From Rhodeus uyekii (lineage: Eukaryota; Chordata; Actinopteri; Cypriniformes; Acheilognathidae): 64,000 nucleotides of DNA. Positions 50,001 to 62,044 of the stretch are shown here, piece by piece (position 1 is the first letter of the stretch; the number at the start of each line of letters is the position of its first letter). The stretch is taken from NCBI GenBank assembly GCA_037043235.1, contig JAWRVZ010000039.1, positions 1,009,001-1,073,000 of the forward strand, read 5' to 3'. Both the position numbers and the translations under genes were made by a program. The notes under the pieces are model-generated. The model was not told the origin of the DNA, made no database searches, and saw only the letters and a program-made list of their open reading frames with translations.

Positions 50001-50133
50001 TCTGGATGAGAAGGTGGGGCTCTTGGGCCTAATCCTGTTATCCCAGCCTTCTTAATCCAGCTCCAGTCAGTCTTTACACCTCCTCAGTCACACTACACAA
50101 GTACAAACACACTTCCAATACATTGCAGACATC
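50001..50133 (+). promoter_or_regulatory. aipl1: aipl1 proximal region with two CRX/OTX-like sites
   Basis: Two TAATCC motifs (50030-50035 and 50053-50058) lie 76-104 bases before the aipl1 ATG. TAATCC is the core of the CRX/OTX homeodomain site used by photoreceptor genes, and mammalian AIPL1 is a photoreceptor gene. The motif is short, so chance occurrence cannot be excluded. The transcription start is not resolved. Confidence 0.4.
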
Positions 50134-53100
50134 ATGGAGGACAGCATGATGCTCGGTGTTGAAGGGATCAAGAAGACCATTTTGCATGGAGGAACCAGCG
50201 AGAAGCCCAAATTTGTCACAGGAACTAAGGTAGTAGAGCCTCACAGTTCAGGATTCATTCAGTCAACTGTTCCAGGATGCGAGGCATTTAATTGTTTTAC
50301 TAATTTAATCTAGGGATCACATCTTTTTAATTACACAAGTAACAGGTTATCTTTATAAGATTATAGAATCCATTTCAGAGTAGATTTCCTGACTCATTAA
50401 TGGGATAATAAGTTTATTCTTGCATTTATCAAATAAACATAATAGCTATGTGTGGGCTTTTAAGGAATATAGGGGATTTTAGTAATGGCTTCTAGATTTT
50501 TTTTGGCAATAACAGCAAATTTAACCAAGAAGAAACTCTTCCATGTTGCTTACAGGTGACGTTCCATTTCCGCACCCTGCTCTGCAATGACGATCGCACC
50601 GTGATAGATGACAGTAAGAAAGCGGGTATGCCCATGGAAATGGTGATCGGGAACATGTTTAAACTGGATGTCTGGGAGACTCTGCTCATGTCCATGCACA
50701 TAGGGGAGGTGGCTGAGTTCTGGTGTGATGTCATCGTAAGTATATTGTGATACTCCATGTGGTCTTAGTCAATGGAGGAACAAACTACTTAACTGTAATA
50801 AAACTTTGTGATTATATTGAATTGAAATTAAAGGAAATGGAATTGATCACATTATTAAATAAAAAAAGTCAATAATGACAATAGTTAAATAATTGTTAAT
50901 TTATTTAATGAATATTAATTATTACTAACAATAATATGTATTGTACTTGTTTATTAATTGTTGTATTGTTAAAACCTACAATTGCAATTTTATGAATTTA
51001 TTAAAATTTTACTCCATTTTTATTTCAATACTACATTCTCTTGGCTCCCTCAAATTGTCAAATGGCGCAAACTTAAGTAACAATATTTGCCGTATTATAA
51101 AATATAAATATTTAGAGTTGGTACGATGTTTTTTACAGTATGTTTTTGAAAAACTGTTTTGCATTAAAGTAAAACCAGTAATGTTGTAAAATAATATTGA
51201 AATTTTAAAAAACTGTTTTCTATTTTAATATATTTTAAAGTGTAATTTATTTCTGTGATGGAAAAGCTGAATTTTCAGCATCAATACACCAGTCTTCAGT
51301 GTCACATGATCCTTCAGAAATCATTCTAATTATTTATGTTAAAAACAGTGTTGCTGATTAATATTTTTGTGGAAAATGTAATACCTTTTTAAGGATTCTT
51401 CAATGAACAGAAATTTGAAATACCATTTTTTGCAACAATGTAAAACTTATTTGCTGAATAAATTAGCTTATTTCTTTAAAAGAAAAAGAAAAATTACAGA
51501 CCCCACATTTTTGCACAGTAGTGTATGCAAAGTGACACTGAAATAATTCACACCTTTGAATGAGTCAAAAAATCCATCAAAACATTAAATACCATTTAAC
51601 AAATGCTCATGGCAGTATTTATGTAATTAAAGCAGAAGTAAACTGATAACCCTTTACTAAGTAAACACTTTCATGAGACATGGTGACTGGCATTTCAGTC
51701 ACAATGTTATGGTTATGGAATACCACATTGAGTTCCAATCAGGATTGCATCAAGCATTAGCTTGACGGAAAGCATGAATCTTTACAAAATAGGATTAATC
51801 CGCATAGTACAATCATAATTTACACCTGCCATCCCAGCTCTAGCACATGAGATAGATTACTGTGGCCATAACAGCCTTCTAGCATTATGGGAATGCCAAG
51901 ATTGTTAATACAAATACAGTTCTGGACACATCTGAAGCATAAACATCTTTCAAGCTTTATAAAATGACCATGCCTTTTAAAATATTTGATGGAATTTGAA
52001 ATGTAACTTTAACCCTGGAAAATTACTTATATTAAAGCTTAGCAGTCATTATGTTTTCAGTGTTTAATGTTTTCTTTCTGTGGCCGACAAGCACACCGGA
52101 TTGTATCCAATAGTGGCAAAGAGCCTGCGGCGTATCGCAGTGGGGAAAGATCCAGTGGATTGGCACATTCACACTTGCGGCATGGCCAATATGTTTGCCT
52201 ACCACAGCCTAGGCTATGACGATCTGGACAAGCTTCAGAAAGAACCACAGCCTCTTTACTTTGTAATGGAACTTCTAAAGGTCTGAATTCAATATTACTT
52301 TTAGGCTCATTGAGTAAAATATTTGCATTAATTTTGAAATGAGCAGACATTTAAATGCACATCCTCTAAATGTAATATGGATTTCACTTACAGTACATAA
52401 AGAAGAGAGCCCAAACACAGCAGTAGCTTATAAAGAAGGCTTTGCTGCAAGCTTTAAACACTCTTTTTAAACGGAAATGTCGCAAAGCTAATAAATATTT
52501 GAATAATTCTTTGCAGGCTACAGGAGTGTGCAAGATCTTGTATTTATTAAGATAATTGGCATAAATGTGCACCAGCTTTAACCTTTCATGGCTTTGTATT
52601 TATGTATCTGCAATATGATTTTAGCTGAAATTTATTATTTAACCTATGGCCTGAAGTAGATCTGTGCCAGATCAGTTTCCATTCACAAGAGCAGTACACA
52701 AAATGACCACTAGGTAGAGCGAGGGGATTATTTTCAAACCCATTTATCCTCTTCTTTCAAGATACCCATGATATTAAATGGAAATTAATTATATATGAGA
52801 GAAACTTACTACAATAATCAATAATGGATTCAGGTACAGCAGCCCAGTGAATATGACAGAGAATCCTGGGCTCTGAATGATGAGGAGAGGGTGAAAGCGG
52901 TTCCTGTGCTCCATGGTCAAGGGAACAAACTCTTCAAACAGGGCCGATATGAGGAAGCCACCCTGAAATATAAAGAAGCCATTATGTGTATCAAGAACGT
53001 CCAGACAAAGGTAAGAATGCACCTCTGCAACAGTTTAATACAATTAGTTGCTTAAAAAATGGCTATATTCTGGGGGTGGGGAGGTGGGGGAGTGGGGGGG

Positions 53101-53981
53101 GATTTGATCGTGAAGGCACGTCTGAATTGAAATGTATATATATTTTTCAGGAAAAGGCATGGGAAGCTCCCTGGCTAAAACTGGAGAAGATGGCCAACAT
53201 GCTCACTTTAAACTACTGTCAGTGTCTCCTGCACATGGAGGAGTACTATGAGGTTATCGAACACACAACTGACATCATTAACCAGCACCCTGGTGAGTAA
53301 CTGTAAATTATCAGGTCTTTTTATAACGAGAAGATAATACCTGATGTGTTTTCCAGTGTAAAACACTGAAAGCTTTCGCTGTATTTCGTAGGCGCGATGA
53401 AAGCCTTCTATCTGCGTGGTAAAGCGCACATGGAGGTGTGGGATGAAGCCGAGGCCAAGGATGATTTCATGCGAGTGCTGGATCTGGACCCTGGCATGAA
53501 AAAGACAATTAAGAAAGAGCTTGCAGTTCTCAAAATGAGAATGGAATTAAAAAATGAGGAGGACAGAGTCAAGTACAAAGGCATGTTCGCAAAAATAGCA
53601 AGAGAGCAAGAGTCTCTAGAGCTGGAGATTCCAGAGCAAACATTACCAGTAGATGAGAGTCCTGAGGAAACACCTCTAGAAGAAACTGCTGAAGAACAAA
53701 CAAACTCAACTTCAGTGCAATCATGTCCAGACCAAATGTCTTCTGAGCTATTAAGCTCTGATCAAACTCCAGAACAAATTACGAGAGAAGATGCTTCTCC
53801 AGAACAATTGAACGACGTACAAACGTTTCTGGAGCAATCAACTTCTGAGGAAACATCCCCAGAGTGTGCAACTCCTGAGCCAACATGTCCAGAAGAAGCA
53901 GCGGATCCAGCATCTTCAGAACATACGACTCCAGCTCAAATGGCACCAGAATACTCAACATCAGTTGAAGAGCAACATTGA
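50134..53981 (+). CDS. aipl1: AIPL1, aryl hydrocarbon receptor-interacting protein-like 1 (6 coding exons)
   Basis: Coding exons are 50134-50229, 50556-50735, 52092-52280, 52834-53010, 53151-53292 and 53392-53981, joining in frame to 457 codons. The protein opens MEDSMMLGVEGIKKTILHGG and follows vertebrate AIPL1 throughout. An FKBP-like domain (about 1-165) contains FHFRTLLCNDD, IGNMFKLDVWE and EVAEFWCDVIHTGLYP. Three TPR units (about 178-330) include VLHGQGNKLFKQGRYEEA, LNYCQCLLHMEEYYEV and AFYLRGKAHMEVWDEAEA. AIPL1 is the photoreceptor co-chaperone that, with HSP90, folds cGMP phosphodiesterase PDE6. Loss causes Leber congenital amaurosis in humans. The exon 3 donor (AAAG|GTCTGA) is weak, but the frame and homology support it. 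The tail (about 336-457) is an acidic Ser/Thr/Pro/Glu-rich sequence, unlike the primate proline-rich tail, and makes the protein about 70 aa longer than human AIPL1. Fish have aipl1 paralogues; which one this is cannot be told. Confidence 0.96.
50230..53391 (+). other. aipl1: aipl1 introns
   Basis: Five introns: 50230-50555, 50736-52091, 52281-52833, 53011-53150 and 53293-53391. Phases are 0, 0, 0, 0 and 1. The second holds a truncated M1 MITE (51180-51527). The fourth has a G-rich stretch at about 53070-53102. All except the weak third donor show normal GT/AG signals. No other gene is seen. Confidence 0.85.
51180..51527 (+). mobile_element. Truncated copy of MITE family M1
   Basis: AAACTGTTTTCTATTTTAA, CCAGTCTTCAGTGTCACATG, CCTTCAGAAATCATTCTAAT and a right end ACAGACCCCACATTTTTGCAC appear in the order of the family. 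Orientation is opposite to the 48.6- and 62.1-kb copies. It lies in aipl1 intron 2. Confidence 0.75.
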
Positions 53982-54125
53982 TGGTTTGGGTTCAAGTTGA
54001 ATCCTTTAGACCCGTTTTACTAAGAAATGCTTTGAGTGTTTCGCTTTTCATGTATTTTACATAATGAAAGACTTTACTGTAGTGACTGTAGTTTTGACAA
54101 TCATCCAATAAAATAGTATGCATTC
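53982..54125 (+). other. aipl1: aipl1 3' UTR with poly(A) signal
   Basis: A short AT-rich 3' UTR follows the TGA at 53979-53981. AATAAA at 54107-54112 is a clear poly(A) signal, and a T/G-rich stretch follows at about 54130-54145, as expected downstream of a cleavage site. Confidence 0.75.
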
Positions 54126-55200
54126 AGTTACTATGTTGTGGTGGCTAGCTCATCAGTAGCATATTGTGTTTCAGAACATGATATTCATAAATTCATTCAT
54201 GTGCACTAGTCAGTTATGCACAGACAATCAGTCCTGTAAAAAATTAAATTACATCAACAGTAATTACGTTTGAGCGATTAGTAATTAAATGCATTTAATT
54301 AATGTCTCCTCGATTTCTTGATTCTCAAACATAATTAAGATTGCTATTCTGCAAAAAATGTTGTCACAACATAATATTACACTGCATTTCTTATAGGTCA
54401 CTGTCTGTTAGAAATATATTGTATATACACATAAGATTCCATTTTGTTCATCAGTCGAAACCCTTTGACATAAAATATTTATTAGAAGTTCCTTTTAAAT
54501 TAATAATATAAAATTGAACCACATTTGCACCTTCACCATCCTCTTATTATTTATTTAGATTAAATATCCATTTTATTTTAATCCATTATTAACTTTTCAT
54601 CAGCTCGCAACCCCAAATTGGGAAACTCTGCACCAGTGTATACGTGCGTACATGTCTGCATTGAAGTTCATGACACAACTTCCAATAAGATCTGTTAAAG
54701 GACAAACTGGAGCAACAGCATTACATCATGATATTATTTTCAGGGGATTCCCTGATCTCTATCTACATTTTCACATGTAACCATGCTTGTCATCGGGTTG
54801 GGACAACCGAGAACAATCTAACAGACTAATAATCAAGTTATGATTAAACGAGGAAGCATTGTGCATAAATCATTCAAACATCATCCACAAGTTTGGTTAA
54901 TGAAAGATCGTTGAGGTTTTGGGTTGGTAAGAAACAATAATAGCAAGAATAAAGAACATATGGGCTGCTTTCTCTCTCACTGAAGCCTAATTTACATCAC
55001 TTGCATCTTAGACTAATGAACTACCCAAATAATAAACAAGAGCACGAGTAATGTTTGTTTATGACATGCTTTAAAAAAAGGCTCAGGGAGGTATTGCAGC
55101 ATCCCCAGGGGAAGAACAATGTGAGTCTTGCAAGGGGAGTCCCGCAGGACCAGCACCTCCATCACTGATGCAGAGGAGGTGAGAGGAACATCCCTGCACT
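54126..55200. other. Intergenic region aipl1 to trarg1
   Basis: About 1.1 kb of mostly AT-rich DNA between the aipl1 poly(A) signal and the GC-richer trarg1 promoter/5' UTR area. I see no gene or clear transposon in it. Confidence 0.5.
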
Positions 55201-55692
55201 CCCTGCTACGCAATTACTTTAAGCTGCTGCAACATCGCAAAAAAGCCCCTGCTTGGTCAATTTTTACTCGTTAAAACAGTTTTCTCTACGCCTTTTGGGT
55301 AATGCAGCGGTGGAGAGGCTGAGTTGCTTCTCTGTGGTTTAGTTAAGTGTGTGGGCAGAGGAACATCGTCTTCCGATCTGGATTGAACTGAGCGGAACTG
55401 AATCCATTAAACCCGATCACAAAGAGAGGACGACCATATCGACATGGGAGGATAATGTCACAGCGCCTCTTTCACTTGTTTTAATTAGTTTAGAACAAAA
55501 TTGCAACGCAAAATAATCATCCGGACATCAATATTCGACGTTTCAATACATTTGAATGCGATTAAACTCGTGATTTGAAGAAGAAATCGCAAATAATGGG
55601 AAATTAGCGCCGTCTGATCACTTTTAGAATATTTCGCATCTGCCTAAAGGAGTTTTTTTTTCTTTCAGAAACATTAACTTTGGATTTCTACA
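55201..55692 (+). promoter_or_regulatory. trarg1: trarg1 promoter and 5' UTR region
   Basis: Base composition changes near 55200 and CpG becomes more frequent. A strong pyrimidine tract ending TTCTTTCAG at 55668, only 24 bases before the ATG, could be an acceptor. In that case an upstream non-coding exon exists within this stretch. The alternative is a continuous 5' UTR. No TATA box can be assigned with confidence. Confidence 0.35.
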
Positions 55693-56076
55693 ATGGCCAT
55701 AAACACAGATGTGGAGTTTGCGAAATCGAATTTGGGGGAGAGCGGCGGCACGCAACCAGCCGAGACCGAGAAACTCCTCGTGACCACCGAGCCCACCGGG
55801 GTGAAGACCTCAAGCTCCTTCACGGTCACTGTCGGGGGTGACAAGGCTCTGGACGGGGATCAGAACGGCCACAGCCTGCCGCTGAGATCCGGTTCAGAGG
55901 GGCATCTCGGAGCGCCTCCTCTCTCCCCGTCCAGAGTGAGCCTGAGCCGCACATCATCCACCGGTAATGCCGCCCAAGAGCAGCAGAAACCCAAAGACTA
56001 CCTCATACTGGTCATTTTTTCCTGCTTTTGTCCCGTGTGGCCACTAAGCATCGTTGCGTTGGTCTATTCTATCATG
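55693..56076 (+). CDS. trarg1: TRARG1 (TUSC5), trafficking regulator of GLUT4, first coding exon (partial gene)
   Basis: ATG at 55693 opens 128 codons ending ATG|GTGAGT at 56076, phase 0. The N-terminal half is polar and disordered. An acidic leucine motif TEKLLV (about 25-30) and a Ser-rich SEGHLGAPPLSPSRVSLSR block (about 68-86) correspond in order to conserved parts of mammalian TRARG1 (SEGHLEAP, SPSRAS). The C-terminal part begins the CD225/dispanin domain: KDYLILVIFSCFCPVWPL (about 101-118), with a membrane helix and cysteines 111 and 113, which are likely palmitoylated in this family. In mammals TRARG1 is an adipocyte protein that helps return GLUT4 to insulin-responsive vesicles. The remaining exon or exons, with the rest of the CD225 domain and the final membrane segment, are not in the window. 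The a/b paralogue is unknown. Confidence 0.92.
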
Positions 56077-57910
56077 GTGAGTAGACAGTGATCAATAAGT
56101 TACAATTAAACCAATTCAACAATTTCCATATTTTATATACGGGCTAAAAAGTACAAGCAGTTTACTTCAACAAGCAGGGTCTGTTTGTTGTATGGCAAGC
56201 AGTTTTACATTCATGCCTTAAAGCTACTGTTATTAGTGCTTACATACGTTTAAATTACTACAGTTTTTAGTGAGTTTTCATTAGATTCTTGTTCCAAACA
56301 TCTAATTTCTCCCCAGTTGTGCTCACTTGAGATACAATCTCATATACTGCTACTATCCAATAAATAAACACTAACAAAAGTGAAACAGATTCTAGTAAAT
56401 GTTGGGATCGTTTTACAAAAAAAATAAATGATGTTAATAGTAAGAGTAAACAAAAGTTAATAAACAATACCTGAACCACATACCAACATAGAATATAATT
56501 TCATTTATTTTTACTAACAATGGAACTGTTACTTGCTATAATTTAGATGCTGAATAGCAAAGGCGTAAGTCCAAGTATGTAATAAGTGCAGTGAAAACAA
56601 TAGTAGTAACTAATAGTTGGATTACTTTTTAGCAACTGAAACTAGAATAGTTAGATACTAGTCAGTTTTAATAGTACTAGTACAGTTTTATACCATTTAT
56701 ACCATTGCGTATAATTGCTGAAATGACTTGCCATACTCTTGCAAATCATATGCAAAAATGTAGGAGCTGCATTGAGAGAGCAGAGCACAAATCCAATGAC
56801 AGGTGTGATTTACAGCCCTGCATATGCTCGCAGTAAACGGACCTGACTGCGTGCTTGGGAGCTATTCGCCAGAAAATTGGTGCAGACTACATCCACCGCA
56901 CATGAAGCACCTACACAGCAGAAATTCTGGGGACTGCGGAGCAAAACAGTCATTTAGGAAGGATAAATGGGATGTTTAAAAGCCAGAAAATTAAAGCAAG
57001 TCTAATTTTGATTGAAAGCATTGTAGAACAAGCTTTAGGTTCATATCGTTGAGGCAAAGATTTTTTTCAAAGCATAGATACAAACATAATTTTATAATTA
57101 TTTAAGCCAGATAGCATCTTTATTTCCATCGGAGTAACTTGGAGGATGGCGCTGAGAGAGTGCACACATATAAGGGTGTGGAACCATTTATCCGTGTTAA
57201 ATGAAGACGTAGTCTACACGAGATTGCAGATACTCTTGTTAGTGGATAACAATGTGCCCTGCTTTTTATAATCAAAGATGAGAGCTTCTGTGTTCACTTT
57301 TACATCCCCTCTCTCTGAAAGAACAGTGATTTAAAGGCATAATATCAGCAGGATACAAACAAAACTTCCCAGCATAGTCACACAAGTACATTCCATAAAT
57401 GTGCTCAGTTTTCAGTACCCAAGTGTTTCTGTGGGACATGTACTATTGGGGAAACACAAATTAGAGCATTACATTTTCATCAGTGGTAAGGTGCCATACA
57501 AATGTGCTCCAATTTCTTGTAAAGATCCTTTACATTTACAGTACAGAATGATTCCTGCTGTGCCCCTGTCAAAAGTCATTTGATTCGATGCCCTTTGCAG
57601 TGCCTTTGCGTTAAGACAGTTGGGATATTTAGTGTCCTGAACACTCCTCATAAAACCGATCCAATTCAAGTTTACGAGAATGCATTGAAGCTACCAATAT
57701 TCTACTGCAAACACATTTTCTACTGACCACACTCATGCAAATAGCATATCCCAACCTGGTCTGTCCACACACATACAAATAAGCCTTTCTTCCATGCCAA
57801 CAGAGTGACAGCTGAAACCAGAGTTGGCTGACAATTCAACAGAGGACAAGATAGATCAATTTGGTCTTCTTCCCTGCTATAACAACACTCGTCTTACTTT
57901 GGGTCATAAT

Positions 57911-58262
57911 TCTTAAAGAACCCCTATTATGCTTATACAGCTGTTTGTGAAAATAAAAGATCTGCAAAGTTTCAAAGATTTTAGGGCAGTTATTGTCTCC
58001 CAAATGAATGAACCAATTCTGAACAGTAATTCAAGTCTAACTTGGCACAAAACTTATTATGCTCTTCATTGGCTGTCCACAAACAACACAATCGTTACTG
58101 TACATATCATTGTGTATACAAGTGCTGAGGATGTTTTAATTAGTATTTAGTTTCTGACACACAATGTAAGTGGTAGAACAATAACAACAGACTGGGCCTT
58201 CTGGCCAATCAGAGCAGAGGAGGCTCTCGGAGAGGAGGGGTTTAGTGATGGTGCAATTTATA
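57911..58262 (+). mobile_element. DNA-transposon fragment, same family as window start
   Basis: It begins TCTTAAAGAACCCCTATTATG. Later it has ACAACAGACTGGGCC, GGCCAATCAGAGCAGAGGAG and GAGAGGAGGGGTTTAG, which match the blocks at about 40-110 of the window. The right end is truncated or diverged. Confidence 0.6.
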
Positions 58263-58339
58263 TTATTAGAAAATGTGTTTAAAAAAAATATTTCTATGGC
58301 TTTTTAGATTACCTAAAGGCATATTACAACAAAACATAT

Positions 58340-59240
58340 ATCCACAAATGCATAAACAAAAAACTAATATTAAATTAAGCCATTATCCAACAATGTTATT
58401 TTCTTACATATCTTCTTATATCCCATCAAATATATCCCATTTTCTTTTTCCAAGCATCCTCAAAAGCTTTATTCCTGCCTTAAATAATAAACATTGCCTC
58501 CAACGTCATATTCATTGCCATATCCTTCCTATACTTGGTGCCGCCAACTTTTTCCAATGAAGCAGTACAAGACGCTTGGCTTGTAGAATACATAAATAGA
58601 CAAATATATATTCTCATCTTCTCAATTTAAAATTACTTTGATAAAACTTTACATTTAAATTCTTTGGTTCAAGAGAAACAGTAACATTGATTATTTCATC
58701 AATCGTAGTTTGCACTCCCTTCTAGAATGTAAAGATTTTTTTCACACTCCCATACACAGTGAAAGAAGGTGCATTTACATGATCTGCATTTAGGACAGAT
58801 GTCTGTAATGTTTTCATTTAATTTATTTAGTAATTTTGGAGTTACATAAACTCACATTAGACAATTATATTGTAGCAATTTCACTCTTGGATGAACAGTT
58901 TGTATCTAAGCATCTCTACAGACTTCTCTCCAATCATTCACTGTTATCTCCTCCTCCATGCCTCTAAGAGAGAGTTTGCAGATTCATAAGATTCTTCTAC
59001 AAACATGTTATATAAAATCAGACCATAAAACTCCTTTCAAGAAATAACAAATTTAGTAATCACTTCTTGAAAGGACTTTAGTCTATCTTCCAGATACAAA
59101 TCATATATATATTCAATGCCTTTCTCTACCCATAATCTGAAGCCTACATCTGTTCTGCCTAGAAGAAATTTTGCATTTCCCCATTTAGAGCAGTATTGAG
59201 ATAATGAATTTGTATTGTATTTTTTTGACACACTACAAAA
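58340..59240 (-). pseudogene. L1-type LINE ORF2 C-terminal relic, minus strand
   Basis: Translated on the minus strand, several frames join in the order of an L1-type reverse-transcriptase protein C-terminus. GFRLWVEKGIEYIYDLYLED (about 59100-59160) matches the conserved G-I-x-x-x-x-D-L-Y block. ITDICPKCRSCKCTFFHCVW followed by EC (about 58735-58803) is the CPKC...H...C cysteine motif. CILQAKRLVLLHWKK (about 58530-58590) is the following helix with its Trp-Lys pair. FEDAWKKK (about 58440-58470) is near the end. Frameshifts and stops separate the parts, so the element is dead. The Tx1/L1 branch is not settled. It lies antisense in trarg1 intron 1. Confidence 0.82.
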
Positions 59241-59770
59241 CTATTGGTTCATAACATTTTACTTCATTTTCATTAATACCTTACATTCTGTCATATACGT
59301 TTTAAGTAAAACATTTTTTTTTAAATTAAGCTGCCAAATGGAAGTGTTGTTTGACCTTGGATGCATGTAAACGTAGTGTAGGAGACTTCCAAAAACGTAA
59401 AAAAATATAAGACTACTTAATCTTTTTGCTTCATTAAAAAATATATGGGTGAGGGAAAAAATTATTTATTGTTTATTAAAAGCTGGAAAAAAAACAACAA
59501 TAAAAAGCCAGCTAGTAGATAGAGAGACAGAATTACGTTATTGTGTATTTTATTTGGTACGTTTAAAACATTAAAATAAACACAAAATGGAAAATAATTA
59601 TTACCTTATTTAAAACAGTAATTAATATTAATGTTACTTTTGACAAGTTAGAATTTCTGAGATAAGCACAATCATTTGATTCAAACTTGAAAACACACTG
59701 CACATTTACATTTGTGAAGTTCACACTTTAGTCATATCAGTTTAGTCAATCAGTCTAACATTCTCCCCCC

Positions 59771-59798
59771 TCCTCCTCCTCCTCCTCCTCCTCCTCCT
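59771..59798. repeat. (TCC)n trinucleotide repeat
   Basis: Nine TCC units preceded by a short C run. Confidence 0.95.
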
Positions 59799-60682
59799 AT
59801 TATTCCTAAGTCAATATTTGACCCTTTCTTAATAAGGTGTCCGACTTTGGCACAACCCTCAGAACAAGGTCAAATTTATAGAATAAAATGGGACTAAAAC
59901 ACTTTCAAAATGGAGCACAAAGAAGAAATAAAAATAATAGAACATGTTTGTGGCTTTTACTGGTCAAAAAAAGTCTTAAAAAAAAGAAGGAATGCTACAA
60001 AAATATATTTTGTGTTGGAATCCTTTAAGAATAGTTATTCTTGGATGATTCCAGAGTCATGGGCTCAGAGTCCCATAGTGAAAAGATAAATAGTTCCTCT
60101 CAACCGAGACATAAAGCAATTGTAACTGGCGAGATAGCAAAGTGTCTACTGTAGGTACGGCATCAGGAACGCTGAAATCAATGAGCCTACTGAGGCAATA
60201 CAATGGTGAATAAGACGTTATGGTAAGTTGAAGATCATGGAAGCAGAAAGGAATCGTTTGCTTGGCATGGGGAGGTGGAGAGGATTTTATTGGACTATTG
60301 AAATGAGTACCAGTAACTGCACAGACTGCAGCTTCTGCTGGTAAAATATGGTAAGCAGAGCTGGTGAATGGCTCTGTTTTTGTGCCCGACGTTAAAACAG
60401 GAATTTGAGACTACAATAGGCTGCCATTTTCTGCTTTTCAATAACTCATATGAAATAGCTTTGGAAAATATTGATGCGTCAAGCAGATTGTTGCTCGTCT
60501 CTCAAACAAGCCCTATTGTAATATGGAGTCATCATGTTCTCACAACGCTGAGTGAAACATTACATTACGAAAGCATACAGCCAGTGAGATCGTGTTTCCA
60601 GTGCAACTGCTCATGCACTGACGACAGAAGCTTGTTTCCATATGCAAAATAGAGAGACTGGAGATGAAAAAAATAAAGACCG

Positions 60683-60697
60683 CCCCCCCCCCCCCCC
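60683..60697. repeat. Poly-C run of 15 bases
   Basis: Uninterrupted C tract followed by poly-A. It explains the polyglycine stretch in a minus-strand frame, which is not a protein. Confidence 0.9.
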
Positions 60698-62044
60698 AAA
60701 AAAAATATTAGAAATAATAATAAAAAAAAATAATGAAAGAAAATAGAGTAATGCAATAGCAATTCAAATTTCCTAACGAACATAACTGTGATATAAGATT
60801 ATTAGTGTTGTTAAATATTTAAATAATGAACTGTAAGGCAATTTTTTATCAATCTTGTCAAATCATTTAAAGCTGCACTTCCTTTAATGTTGCCACCTGC
60901 AGTCTTGACTAATGGCCCGAAAAGAAAGTAGCTATTAATAATTGCAGGGGAAAAACATGACATTTTAATTATTACTGTCAATACAATCAAATTAATAAAA
61001 GAATAGTATAATATTAGTTTTTTTTTTTAAATAAAAAAATAATTTATTTTGGGCTAAAACCAAACAAAGAGAGGGGACTTTGCCTCCATTGTGCAGGTTT
61101 TCTACAGTCACTCCTCTTTGGCTGCTGGCATGGCTGTTTATAATTAATGGCTCAGGCTTGTGAGGGAACGCTAAGAGCTACTGTTCACTCCCAGGCTGCA
61201 GCAGGAGATGTTGAGAGGGGGAGGGGAGCTTTCATGTGTTTTTATGGGAGAAAGTGAGGAGAAAAGGGGGTCATCAAATCGGACAAGACTTTCCAGTTCA
61301 AGAGAAATATATTACATGCCAAAGCTCCTGGGGAATCAGCCATATTATCCATTTGCTGTGTCACGGGACCACACCCTTCCTTTGCTCGGAAAAGCCGCAC
61401 ACAGCCCATTAGAATCCACTGGCGTTTCTGAGCATTTACTAAACCGCAGTCAGGCAAAATGCACCTCAAAACACAAAGAACCGGAAGCCATTTGTGCGAC
61501 TGCATCACGACAGATACTGCACTGTCATCAAACTAAACGAAAATAGGCAAGAACAGCCGTGAGATTGAAACGAAAGAATGGCAGATGGCATTTTACTACA
61601 TAGTATTAAAAAAAAAAGAGACTCCCACTGATTGAAAGTGCTGATTCAGCTTTTCGCAGTGATTAGTCTTGGAAATCAATAATGTTGTGCTGCTCCAGCC
61701 ACATATTATACCCCTGCTAGGATGTCAGAGCCAGTCTGCAGTATTTGAACACAGAGACGATGGGTCGGTTAGCAGAGAGGGGAGGGTACGGCAATGAATC
61801 TGAAGTGGATGGATCTACAAAACAGATATTTAAGTATATTTCACAGGACAAAATAACTGAAATCACACAAACGATGGACTTCAGGAGTTATGATAGCCCT
61901 GGTCTAGATCGTTATGTTGCTGTTTACAGGCTTTTGTGATGCTTTCATTCCGTAGTTGCACAAGTCCCTCAATTGTGGCAAATCTGGACATCAATATTGT
62001 GTCATATGGTTGAGAATTTCATGCTCCAGGAGGAAACAATAATT

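Noticed and set aside
60565..60783. Minus-strand frame with polyglycine
   Set aside because: Product of the poly-C/poly-A tract at 60683-60720.
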